From: Lachnospiraceae bacterium
GTDB taxonomy: Bacteria; Bacillota; Clostridia; Lachnospirales; Lachnospiraceae
Reading direction: 5' to 3'
Assembly (NCBI GenBank): GCA_030523345.1
Contig: JAUNIR010000017.1
Span: 1-35,273, forward strand
Length of the DNA: 35,273 bases
The notes below the pieces were generated by a model. That model saw only the letters and a list, made by a program, of their open reading frames with translations. It did no database searches and was not told where the DNA came from. Positions 8,109 through 16,494 of the stretch are shown piece by piece. Both the position numbers and the translations under genes were made by a program. Each line of letters starts with the position of its first letter. Within the stretch, counting starts at the first letter, position 1.

Positions 8109-8525
8109 ATGAAAAATGATAACAAAGGTTTCTCACTTATCGAGCTTATCGTAGTTATTGCGATTATGGCTATCTTAGTAGGTGTACTTGCTCCACAGTT
8201 CATTAAGTATGTTGAGAGCTCAAGACAGTCTACAGATATTCAGAACGCTGCGGCTATTAGATCAGCTATTGAGGTTGGTGTTGCAGATTCAACAATTACA
8301 GGTGATGTAACAGTAGCGATTTCATCAAATGCAATCACTGTATCAGGTACTGGAACAGCAAGCGCTCTTACAGCTGTTGGTCTTTCTAGCTCAACACCAT
8401 GTAAGTCATCTGGCTGGAGTGATGGTACTATCGGAGAATATGATATTGAATCATACACATGGTCTGCTACAGATAAAGAAAATGGTAGCGAACCAAAGAA
8501 GAATATAGCAGAAGCATTTAAATAA
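8109..8525 (+). CDS. pilA: Major type IV pilin (PilA-like)
   Basis: This 138-residue prepilin has a short basic leader ending in Gly7, cleavage before Phe8, Glu12 at mature position +5 and the hydrophobic helix of classical pilins (G-F-S-L-I-E-L). The mature protein is about 131 residues, and the soluble part is rich in Ser/Thr/Ala. It has one cysteine, so the disulfide-bonded D-region of Gram-negative pilins is absent, as in clostridial pilins. Small size, position between pilC and pilD, a strong ribosome site (AAGGAAGG) and its own leader hairpin mark it as the major subunit. The minor pilins downstream are larger and lack these expression features. Confidence 0.92.
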   Translation: MKNDNKGFSLIELIVVIAIMAILVGVLAPQFIKYVESSRQSTDIQNAAAIRSAIEVGVADSTITGDVTVAISSNAITVSGTGTASALTAVGLSSSTPCKSSGWSDGTIGEYDIESYTWSATDKENGSEPKKNIAEAFK

Positions 8526-8530
8526 GAACT

Positions 8531-8546
8531 TATAGGTGAACCTATA
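8531..8546 (+). promoter_or_regulatory. Inverted repeat overlapping the pilD ribosome site
   Basis: TATAGGT (8531-8537) and ACCTATA (8540-8546) form a perfect inverted repeat with a 2-nt spacer. As RNA this gives a 6-bp stem closed by a UGAA tetraloop. The best ribosome site for pilD (AGGTGA, 8534-8539) lies inside it and ATG 8548 follows 1 nt later. The hairpin could dampen peptidase translation or protect the pilin mRNA 3' end. Confidence 0.5.
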
Positions 8547-8547
8547 T

Positions 8548-9303
8548 ATGTATAGAAATTTAATTCGTATAATAATTGCATGTTTTGGAGTACTAATAGG
8601 TAGTTTTCTCAATGTGTGTATATACAGGTTGCCTAAACATGAAGATATAGTTTTAACCCCTTCCCACTGCATGAATTGTGGGAAGAGGTTAAAATGGTTC
8701 GAACTAATTCCTGTGCTTAGTTTCCTCGTACAAGGGGGAAAGTGCAGAGGATGTAAGACAAAGTTATCCGTTCAATATCCTATTATTGAACTGCTCAACG
8801 GATTACTTTATTTACTGGTAGTTAGTATTTATGGTATGACGGTGCAATCGCTGATTTATTGCTTGCTTGCATCGGTGCTTATAGTGATATCAGTAATTGA
8901 TTTTAGAACGTATGAGATACCGGTAGGATGTAATATTTTTATTCTTATTCTCGGTATAGTACAGGTTGGTTTTGACCTACCACATATTTCAAAGTATGTG
9001 ATAGGATTTTTTGCTGTAAGTCTTGTATTATTTATGATCTGGCTTATAAGCAAGGGGAGAGCTATCGGTGGAGGAGATGTAAAGCTTCTTGCAGCATCAG
9101 GACTTCTCCTGGGATGGCAAAATGTTATTTTAGCTTTTGTTCTTGGATGTATTCTTGGAGCTATTATTCATTTGCTAAGAATGAAGATTCAGGGAGAAGG
9201 AAGAACACTAGCTTTTGGCCCCTATTTATCAATGGGTGTATTTATAGCAGCACTCTTTGGAGATAAATTAGTGAGCTTATATTTGGGGTATTTAGGTTTT
9301 TAA
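8548..9303 (+). CDS. pilD: Prepilin peptidase / N-methyltransferase PilD (A24 family)
   Basis: This polytopic membrane protease cleaves prepilin leaders after Gly and methylates the new N-terminus. The N-terminal methylase part starts with G-S-F-L-N-V-C-I-Y-R-L-P and holds two C-x-x-C pairs, the tetracysteine zinc site of bifunctional PilD. The aspartyl protease residues are Asp118 (V-I-D-F-R-T) and Asp177 in G-G-G-D-V-K. I chose ATG 8548 (251 residues) because AGGTGA lies 8 nt upstream. GTG 8536 is in frame but has no ribosome site. It should process the major pilin and the four minor pilins downstream. Length and motifs are normal. Confidence 0.94.
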   Translation: MYRNLIRIIIACFGVLIGSFLNVCIYRLPKHEDIVLTPSHCMNCGKRLKWFELIPVLSFLVQGGKCRGCKTKLSVQYPIIELLNGLLYLLVVSIYGMTVQSLIYCLLASVLIVISVIDFRTYEIPVGCNIFILILGIVQVGFDLPHISKYVIGFFAVSLVLFMIWLISKGRAIGGGDVKLLAASGLLLGWQNVILAFVLGCILGAIIHLLRMKIQGEGRTLAFGPYLSMGVFIAALFGDKLVSLYLGYLGF

Positions 9304-9318
9304 AAAGGGGAGTGCATT

Positions 9319-10962
9319 ATGGCACAAAGATTACTGTCAATTACACTTGGAACGACATCTGCAAAACTGGCAGAAATAATGCAGGCTGGCAAAAAAATAC
9401 AAGTTTTTTCAGCTTACGATATTCCTATATCAGAGGGACTTTTAGATGACGGTTTTATTCTTGATGTCGATTCTTTAGCCGAGGAATTAAAAGGCTTCAT
9501 TTCAAAGTATAAAATCAAGACTAAAAAAATAGCATTTTCAATTGCTTCCAAACGTATAGCAAGTAAGGAAGTTATTATTCCGTTTGTAAAAGAAAAGCAG
9601 ATACAAGGCCTTCTCAATATGAATGCTGCAGATTATTTCCCTGTTGGAAATATCGAAGATTATGCAATTAATTATTCAATTATTGAGACTGTTAAAAATG
9701 CAGAAAATACGCAATACAGACTAAATGTTATCGCGACACCAGGGGAACTTCTTGACGGATATACAGCATTAGCTAAAGCGATGAAGTGCTCTGTAGAAAT
9801 AGTTGATTTTGCCGGTAATGCAATTCTTCAAATTCTTAAGACACAGGCCCACTCTGGAGAAATTAATGCAATTCTTCAGCTTGGATACGAAAATACAGTA
9901 ATTAACATTATGAATGGTAATGTTCAAATAATGCAAAGAACTGTAGCAACGGGATACAACGCCCTTATTTCAACAGTAGCAGAGGCTGTTGGCTTAGATG
10001 AAGAAGATGCAACTGCATTCCTTGAAGATAACGATATTACAAGAATCTGTTCAGCGTATCCTGATGTTAAGTATGTATGTGATTCCCTTGTATCAAGTAT
10101 TGGAAGAATATTTGAATTTTATAATGGAAGATCAGCAGACCACCCTATTACGGGAGTAATGTTCATAGGTGATGCTACAGATATAAATGGTATTGGTGAA
10201 TCCCTTTCAGAAGGTCTTGGAATTGAAGCACAGGAGATATATACCCTTAGTAATGTCCAAGTAAAAACTAAACAGATTACTCCAGAATTTGCCACAAACT
10301 TTATGGCAAACATTGGTGTAGTGCTTGCACCAATGAATCTAAAATATGAACGTAAAGGCGAAGAAGAAAAGGCAAAGGAAGAGGGTAAGCTTCCTTGGGG
10401 GCTTGTAGTTATATCAGTTATAGCGGCTGTAGCTCTTGGAGTTACTAGCACAGTGCTATATCACATGGCAAAGACAGAAAGGGATGAGCTTAAAATAAAA
10501 CTAGACGCTTTGTCAGAGATACAATCGCTTGAAGACCAGCTTAGTGAAGCGCAAGCAAAAAATCAAGTTATTCAGAACTTTCTCGCATCTACTAAAGGAC
10601 CAAATGACTCGTTAATGAGACTTATTACGGATTTAGAAAAAATTATGCCATCAGGGATGTCAATTGATACGTTTTCGTTAGCAGATGGTAGTGTTACCTT
10701 GAGCGCAGGAGGCCACGGAAAGGCAAGCGTAGCTAGATTCATTGAAGAAATCAAAGCGTTAAAATATGTCGAAAGTGTCACGGTAGATTATGTATCAGAA
10801 GTAAATGAAGGCATGGATAAGTATGATGTATTTAATATGACCTTCTCCTTGCTAGATGTAAATGAAATAGAAGCGGCTGAGTCTAATGAAAATTCCGCAG
10901 AAGAGAATAGTGGAGAAGAGGCAAACACTGATGCTGATAATAATGTAGGAGGTGATGAGTAA
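9319..10962 (+). CDS. Fused PilM-PilN pilus alignment protein
   Basis: The 547-residue protein joins two normally separate assembly proteins. Residues about 1-350 are an actin-like PilM domain (L-S-I-T-L-G-T-T-S-A-K at the N-terminus; V-M-F-I-G-D-A-T late). A transmembrane helix follows (about 359-383), then a coiled coil and a PilN-like ferredoxin-type domain to about residue 515, and an acidic tail to 547. In Gram-negative systems PilM is cytosolic and docks on the first residues of membrane-bound PilN. Here that contact is covalent, and a segment just before the helix (A-P-M-N-L-K-Y-E) recalls the PilN I-N-L-L-P peptide. The stop overlaps the pilO start by 1 nt (TAATG), implying coupled translation. 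PilM assignment: strong. PilN half: from layout and context. Confidence 0.88.
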   Translation: MAQRLLSITLGTTSAKLAEIMQAGKKIQVFSAYDIPISEGLLDDGFILDVDSLAEELKGFISKYKIKTKKIAFSIASKRIASKEVIIPFVKEKQIQGLLNMNAADYFPVGNIEDYAINYSIIETVKNAENTQYRLNVIATPGELLDGYTALAKAMKCSVEIVDFAGNAILQILKTQAHSGEINAILQLGYENTVINIMNGNVQIMQRTVATGYNALISTVAEAVGLDEEDATAFLEDNDITRICSAYPDVKYVCDSLVSSIGRIFEFYNGRSADHPITGVMFIGDATDINGIGESLSEGLGIEAQEIYTLSNVQVKTKQITPEFATNFMANIGVVLAPMNLKYERKGEEEKAKEEGKLPWGLVVISVIAAVALGVTSTVLYHMAKTERDELKIKLDALSEIQSLEDQLSEAQAKNQVIQNFLASTKGPNDSLMRLITDLEKIMPSGMSIDTFSLADGSVTLSAGGHGKASVARFIEEIKALKYVESVTVDYVSEVNEGMDKYDVFNMTFSLLDVNEIEAAESNENSAEENSGEEANTDADNNVGGDE

Positions 10963-11870
10963 TGACATTGACTAATAAAGATAAAAAACTCCTCATATAT
11001 TTATTATCAATTGGTATAGTTGCCTTGGTATATTTCTTCGTAGCTAGGCCAAACCTCGACAAACAGCAAGAACTTCTTGATGAGAATACAAAGCTCGAGA
11101 TGCAGATAAATCACTATAACACTATATATGCGCACCAAGAAGAATATATAAAACAGATAGCAGAAGCACAGGTTGCGTATTCAGAAACAATCGATAAGTT
11201 TTTCGGTGGGCTTAATCAAGAGAATACACTTATAAACATTAAAGGAATTGAAGATGCAACAAGCACTTGGGTTTCAAGAATTTCATTTCAGGAAACACAG
11301 ATAATGCTTGGTAACGGTGCAGAAGGCGAAGCACCAGCAGGTGAGAATGAGGAAGCAACGGAAGATTTAACTGTTTCATCAAGTCAATTAACAGGTATGA
11401 AACAAGAACTAAACTTAGATTACTCATGTAATTATTCTGATTTTAAGAGATTCGTTGAACTTGTTCAGAATTACGACCAGCGTTTATATATATCATCTTT
11501 GAATGCGGCATATTCTATGGAATCAAATAAAGTAGAGGGAACGTTAGTATTGTCGCAATTTGCATTATTAGGAACTGATAAAGAATATTCAGCTCCTGAC
11601 TTATCAAATATTGGTGTCGGAGTAGATAATATTTTTTCAACACTAAGGGGCGAACCACAGGAAGCAGGCGCCACAGGTACTGTTGAAACTATAGAAAACC
11701 CTGAAGGAGAAGAGGGTGAAGCTACTGAAGGTGAGGAATCTAGTAGTGAAGACTCGTCAGGTGAAGAATCATCTGGTGAAGAAAATGTTGAAAATGATAA
11801 TGCTGGTCAGAATGAAGAAGCTCAGCCTGAACCAGACAGACGTAGACCACAGGGTGGTGGAATAATATAA
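10962..11870 (+). CDS. pilO: PilO-like pilus assembly protein with acidic tail
   Basis: The 302-residue protein has a short cytoplasmic N-terminus, one membrane helix (about 10-30), a coiled coil (about 32-75), then a PilO-like alpha/beta domain to about residue 220. PilO pairs with PilN to form the periplasmic or extracellular alignment ring that links the motor to the fibre. The last 75 residues are an acidic Glu/Ser/Gly-rich segment with repeated S-G-E-E, ending in a basic-Gly tip (R-R-R-P-Q-G-G-G-I-I). A very strong GTAGGAGGTGA site and a 1-nt overlap with the preceding gene indicate coupled, near-equimolar synthesis. Sequence similarity to PilO is weak; the call rests on position, topology and size. 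Confidence 0.75.
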   Translation: MTLTNKDKKLLIYLLSIGIVALVYFFVARPNLDKQQELLDENTKLEMQINHYNTIYAHQEEYIKQIAEAQVAYSETIDKFFGGLNQENTLINIKGIEDATSTWVSRISFQETQIMLGNGAEGEAPAGENEEATEDLTVSSSQLTGMKQELNLDYSCNYSDFKRFVELVQNYDQRLYISSLNAAYSMESNKVEGTLVLSQFALLGTDKEYSAPDLSNIGVGVDNIFSTLRGEPQEAGATGTVETIENPEGEEGEATEGEESSSEDSSGEESSGEENVENDNAGQNEEAQPEPDRRRPQGGGII

Positions 11871-11911
11871 CATAAATAGTATTTTGCGTTAAAAATAGAG
11901 TTTTACACGGT

Positions 11912-13159
11912 ATGAGGAAAGAGAAATTTATATTTTCTAAATTTAATAAAGACAATAGAGGTTTCTCGATTGTAGAACTTATAGTTGCTGTATCTATATT
12001 AGCAGTTGTATTTATACCTGTGCTTAAGAACTTTACAATGGGTGCGCTTACAAATGCAAAGGCACAAAAAATGCAAAATGTTACATCTGTTGCCGAGAAA
12101 ATGATGGAAGAAGTTAAAGGCGACAGCATTGAAAAATTGTACGACGATGCTGTTGCATCAGAAGATATCATGTTTTTATCAGGTGCCGATGCGACAGATT
12201 ATTTAAGTGGTGGAGAACATTCTTCGGATAGCGCAGATTATGATGAACCTCCATATGTAATCGTATATGACAAAGCTATAGCAACGCAGGGAACTACGTA
12301 TAAGGTGTGTGTGAAAATTGACCACGCATCATATGCTATAGGTTCTGCACCAGATGCGAGCAGAATAAATACCGTTAAATTACCACAGTTATATGATGTT
12401 AAGGATTCTAAGGACCATGCGGTATTGTCATGGGAAATGTCGGAATATGATTTTAATGCATTTAATAATCTTGCAGACGAAAATACAAGGGAAGAAAGTA
12501 CAAATTCCAGCATAAAAAATATTATCAAAGATAATGGTATAAAGACTACGACAATTACACTAGATGATGCATCAGGTGGTACGGTGGATATTTCGTGTAA
12601 TGTTACATATACGACGGGAAACTCATCATACTCGAAAGCTCTGGAATATGACGTATATTCTGGAAATCTTAAAAATCTTGATGTTGATGAAGAAAACAAT
12701 GGCGGACCACATATATATCTTTTTTACAAGATGGCTGCCATTGACAATTCCGAATATATGCCTCATGAGGTTATCAGTGTAGTAGATAATACAACAGCTG
12801 GAGTGCATAATGTGTACTTGATGCTCCAAAATAATGGATATATCAATGATTTACGATATACTAATGAGACTAAGTCTGCGGATCTTGAATTGACATACAA
12901 CGGCAATACATTGGCTAAAGGTGATGGTTCTGGATTATCTGCGACTCATTGGAACAGCCCTGAAGGAGCTGCCCATAAATGGGATTATTATACGAATCTA
13001 ACAAGTAATTATGGCATCGAAAGTGGTAATTTATACGATGTCAAAAGAAAAAACAGAGTCTATGAGGTAACAGTCACTGTTTATGATGGAGATGAGTATA
13101 TGACCGAGGTGGTTTCGTCTATGGGTTCAGGAGAAGAAGCTAAATCTTATATAAATTAG
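11912..13159 (+). CDS. Minor type IV pilin, PilV/GspI-like, large
   Basis: The 415-residue prepilin has a 17-residue basic leader ending in N-R-G, cleavage before Phe18, Glu22 at +5 and a standard hydrophobic helix. Residues after the helix (A-K-A-Q-K-M-Q-N, E-K-M-M-E-E-V-K) resemble PilV/GspI pseudopilins, whose helix ends in a similar stretch. The soluble domain is about 370 residues, versus 100-150 in the classical family, and I do not recognise it. It is Asp/Asn/Tyr-rich with many predicted strands. I see no clear ribosome site before the ATG, which suggests modest expression fitting a minor subunit. It begins the block of four minor pilins. Confidence 0.85.
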   Translation: MRKEKFIFSKFNKDNRGFSIVELIVAVSILAVVFIPVLKNFTMGALTNAKAQKMQNVTSVAEKMMEEVKGDSIEKLYDDAVASEDIMFLSGADATDYLSGGEHSSDSADYDEPPYVIVYDKAIATQGTTYKVCVKIDHASYAIGSAPDASRINTVKLPQLYDVKDSKDHAVLSWEMSEYDFNAFNNLADENTREESTNSSIKNIIKDNGIKTTTITLDDASGGTVDISCNVTYTTGNSSYSKALEYDVYSGNLKNLDVDEENNGGPHIYLFYKMAAIDNSEYMPHEVISVVDNTTAGVHNVYLMLQNNGYINDLRYTNETKSADLELTYNGNTLAKGDGSGLSATHWNSPEGAAHKWDYYTNLTSNYGIESGNLYDVKRKNRVYEVTVTVYDGDEYMTEVVSSMGSGEEAKSYIN

Positions 13160-13172
13160 GTAGACAGTATTG

Positions 13173-15902
13173 ATGCAGGGTAAGTACAAGAAAAGAATAT
13201 TGGATTTAATGAAAGACAACAGGGGTTCCACGATTGTTATGGTCCTTGTTGCTTTTTTATTTGTATCTGTACTAGTTTCTATCATAATGGCAAGCGTTGT
13301 TGTTAACTTTAGAATGAGAGCAATTGATAGAAAGACGAAGGACGAGTTCTATTATGCAGAGAAAGCTTTAAATGATGTATATGCCGGATTAGGAGAAAAC
13401 TGTGCAAGTGCATTGGGTAGTGCGTATAACGTTACTATGTCTAAATATTCGGCGAGTAGCACAGGTTCATACCAGGATCAGGTGCTTGCTTATGACGAAT
13501 TTTGTGGAGAATTTCTAAGATATATTTATACTTCTATTGGTGATTCATATGGTCTTTCAATTGGTCCAGGTTATACTGCTGATGATAAGAAAGCTCTTAT
13601 TAATAAGATGAATGAATACATCGTAGGTAACCGCGCAAAGGTTATAAGCATAGGTGACATTAAATACTTGGAATCTGATAGAAAAGAATTATTGGACACA
13701 TCGGAGGATAAATATCCAAGTATAAAATACACAGTTATAAAAAATGTAAAAATTGTTTCAGACATGTCTTCTAGTGACAATACTGGATATATGTCAGGTG
13801 TAACTGCAGATATTGTCATAGAGACACCACAGATAGACTTTTTTACAGTTAATGAGAAAGATTTAGATTACGCCATAGCTGCTAGTAATGGAATTGAATT
13901 TAATGGCGATGCAACAATTAAGGGAAGTGTGTATGGCGGATCAAGACCTACTGCCAAAATAAATGATGCAGGACTCATCGATGAATACAAGGGAGCGCTC
14001 GGCGGCGAAAAATATATGACAGACGCAAGTGACTATGGCGGAATTCTTGTAGATGGAAAAAAGGTATCAATAGATGGTGAATATGTTGTCTCTGGCGGAG
14101 ATATTTATATAAAGAATGATGGAGAACTGACAATTACCCATAATACTAAAAATGAGGTATGGTTTGACAATATTACTGTAGAAGGCAATGGAGCTAAACT
14201 TAAAATAGACGGAGATTTATATGCGCAGGGAGACATTCAAGTAGAAGGTGACAATGCGGAAGTTATAATTGGTGGAAACTATTATGGCTACAACAATGGC
14301 GCATATGAATCAAAAGCAGATGAGTTAACAGATGATGTTGGAAGAAATAAGGCTAACGCTTCAAGCAAGTACTCATCTGTCATAGTTAACGCAGATGAAG
14401 CTAAGGTTGATATGACCGGCTTGGATACATTGGTACTACTTGGAAAGGCCTTTATTAATCATGAATCAAAGAGAACAAAGGATTCAAATTCACTGAGCGT
14501 CATAGGCGATGACAATAATGTGCATGACGATTACAAAACAAAATCGGAAAAAGATGATATAGGAGAAAGCGTTGCGCTAAGATCAGGGCAGCAAATATTC
14601 CTGTGTCCAACTGAGTTTTTGAAGGGAGAGTTGAATCCAAAAGAATTTTCAGATGCAACTTTTGATTTTAGTGTAGATAAAAAAAGTATGAGAAAATGGT
14701 TCGGCTGGCAGTATTTAGATGAAGATAGTCCGGTAAGAACTGTAAAGCTTTCAAAAAATGGCGTACATAGAGCGTACTGCTATTTAAATTTTGCTGGTAC
14801 AGGCGATACGAAGAATAAAAATCAGCGTAAATATGTTGAAGATATAGTAAACGGTATTTCTAGTGTAGACAGCTGTGAACCAAAGCCTGAGACAATGAGA
14901 ACTAGACTTGCACAGGCAAACAGATTACAAAAAAGTGAAATTCGTATTGGAAATGACAATACGAGAATATATGCTAATGGCTCTATAGTTCAATATGAGC
15001 CTGGAGAAGATGATGGTGATGTCGACACCTCATCGCTTGGAACAATAAGTGTTAAGGGAAATACCGAAGATTTCAAGAGATATAATAACTATGGTGGCGA
15101 TATGCACTATAAATATCAAAGCTTATGCACATATCTTGACCCAGTAACAAATAGGAAAAACACAGTTGAGAGTGTATCTATCGATGACTATGAGAATGAG
15201 GATCTTCCGTTTGGAAGATTGTTTTGGCTGAACGGTGTAGAAGAGCTTGCAGAGGGAGAAGTACTAACAAGTAGAGTTATTAATGATCAAGGAAAATATG
15301 TGGATTATATTAAAGGCTGTGATAGCACTGTAATTGTATGCAGGGGTGCAGAAGGGGACGCCTTCTATGAAGGAAAGATGGCTCCTAAGTATGGATCTGC
15401 TGTAGATGTTGCGAGTGTCCTTTCAAGGGCAGACATCAATACTAACAATGCAACTCCTACAAATGTTTTCATGATTGTAGATGGAGATGCTTATGTTAAA
15501 GATAATGTAACAATTAATGGATTCCTGTATGTTAATGGAGAACTGATTGTAGAAAATGGAGCTACTCTTAACGTTACATATAATTCAACATTGCTAGATA
15601 AAAGAATAGAAGCAGAATTGAAGAGGTTAAAGCAGGAATATCTAAACGAGAAAAAAAATAACGGAGACTCTGCAAAAGTGGAAAATTGCTATGACAAAGC
15701 AACACTCATTTACTATTTGTTGGATTACACTATTTCGAAAAATGGTAGTAGTATTGATCCTGAAATTGGAAATATAGTAAGCAGTAATGTCAATTCTCAT
15801 AGAAAGTATTCTATTGATGAGAAGACCGGAGAAATAGCGAATGATGTAACATCTGATTACAGTCAGTTTATGTATTTTGAAAATTGGAGGAAAGGGCAGT
15901 AA
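13173..15902 (+). CDS. Giant PilX/GspK-like minor pilin with beta-helix body
   Basis: The 909-residue protein starts with a basic leader ending in N-R-G (Gly18), followed by S-T-I-V-M-V and a long hydrophobic helix. Position +5 is Met instead of Glu, a known trait of GspK-type tip pseudopilins. The helix is followed by an alpha segment (F-Y-Y-A-E-K-A-L), like PilX/GspK proteins. Much of the rest is rich in short repeating strands (G-D-A-T-I-K-G-S-V-Y-G-G; V-T-I-N-G-F-L-Y-V-N-G), the pattern of bactofilin-type beta-helices. The region around residues 228-255 resembles the protein at 20509. GspK is usually about 300 residues, so this is threefold longer. TTG 13170 is an alternative start one codon upstream. 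The stop overlaps the next start (TAATG). Confidence 0.82.
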   Translation: MQGKYKKRILDLMKDNRGSTIVMVLVAFLFVSVLVSIIMASVVVNFRMRAIDRKTKDEFYYAEKALNDVYAGLGENCASALGSAYNVTMSKYSASSTGSYQDQVLAYDEFCGEFLRYIYTSIGDSYGLSIGPGYTADDKKALINKMNEYIVGNRAKVISIGDIKYLESDRKELLDTSEDKYPSIKYTVIKNVKIVSDMSSSDNTGYMSGVTADIVIETPQIDFFTVNEKDLDYAIAASNGIEFNGDATIKGSVYGGSRPTAKINDAGLIDEYKGALGGEKYMTDASDYGGILVDGKKVSIDGEYVVSGGDIYIKNDGELTITHNTKNEVWFDNITVEGNGAKLKIDGDLYAQGDIQVEGDNAEVIIGGNYYGYNNGAYESKADELTDDVGRNKANASSKYSSVIVNADEAKVDMTGLDTLVLLGKAFINHESKRTKDSNSLSVIGDDNNVHDDYKTKSEKDDIGESVALRSGQQIFLCPTEFLKGELNPKEFSDATFDFSVDKKSMRKWFGWQYLDEDSPVRTVKLSKNGVHRAYCYLNFAGTGDTKNKNQRKYVEDIVNGISSVDSCEPKPETMRTRLAQANRLQKSEIRIGNDNTRIYANGSIVQYEPGEDDGDVDTSSLGTISVKGNTEDFKRYNNYGGDMHYKYQSLCTYLDPVTNRKNTVESVSIDDYENEDLPFGRLFWLNGVEELAEGEVLTSRVINDQGKYVDYIKGCDSTVIVCRGAEGDAFYEGKMAPKYGSAVDVASVLSRADINTNNATPTNVFMIVDGDAYVKDNVTINGFLYVNGELIVENGATLNVTYNSTLLDKRIEAELKRLKQEYLNEKKNNGDSAKVENCYDKATLIYYLLDYTISKNGSSIDPEIGNIVSSNVNSHRKYSIDEKTGEIANDVTSDYSQFMYFENWRKGQ

Positions 15903-16492
15903 TGGACAATATGAAATTAAAAAATGCTGGCTTTTCTCTTGTTGAACTTATAGTAACAATGGCCATTGCGTCAATACTTGTAGGAGGCGTGTCTTTTAGC
16001 GTTTCTTTGGCATTCAGCAAAGATGCGGCAAGATGTGCGACTATATTAAACGACACTTTATCGTCAGTCAGGATGGACTCAATGTCAAGGCCTGGAGATT
16101 ATACAGTGGAAATTAAGGATGAAAATGATGGCGGTTCCCCTTCTAAGTATGTGGCTGTAGTGACATGCAAAGAGGACAGACCAGGAGAAGAACCTCTAGA
16201 CATAATACCACCGGAAACTATTTATCTTGAAGGCGATGCTGGAGAGAATAGGATAAAAACGATTACGGCAACGCTTGAGAGTAGTGGAAGTAGTATCCCG
16301 TTAATGGATGCATCTTCGCACTCAGTTAAGATTTCTTTTGATAAATCAAAAGGCTATGTTAAAACAGGTGCTGGAACTGATATTCCGGATGAGGGTATTA
16401 TTGTATTCCATATTGAACCTGTAAGAGGAAGCCGTGAAGAGGATGTATCACTTATCACATCTACTGGAAAACATACAATAGGTACTTATTAG
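15902..16492 (+). CDS. Minor type IV pilin, FimT/GspH-like
   Basis: This 196-residue prepilin has a 10-residue leader ending in Gly10, then F-S-L-V-E-L with Glu15 at +5, and the usual helix (M-A-I-A-S-I-L-V-G-G). Short length and the following beta-rich domain fit the FimT/GspH class, which has a beta-sandwich head. I chose ATG 15902, which overlaps the preceding stop and is preceded by GGAGGAAAGG. An upstream in-frame TTG at 15884 would cut through that ribosome site. It is the only minor pilin here of ordinary size, lying between two very large ones. Confidence 0.87.
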   Translation: MDNMKLKNAGFSLVELIVTMAIASILVGGVSFSVSLAFSKDAARCATILNDTLSSVRMDSMSRPGDYTVEIKDENDGGSPSKYVAVVTCKEDRPGEEPLDIIPPETIYLEGDAGENRIKTITATLESSGSSIPLMDASSHSVKISFDKSKGYVKTGAGTDIPDEGIIVFHIEPVRGSREEDVSLITSTGKHTIGTY

Positions 16493-16494
16493 TT

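Noticed and set aside
12238-12699. 153-residue open frame on the - strand within a minor pilin gene
   Set aside because: Low-complexity shadow of an AT-rich + strand gene; no start signal or recognisable motif.
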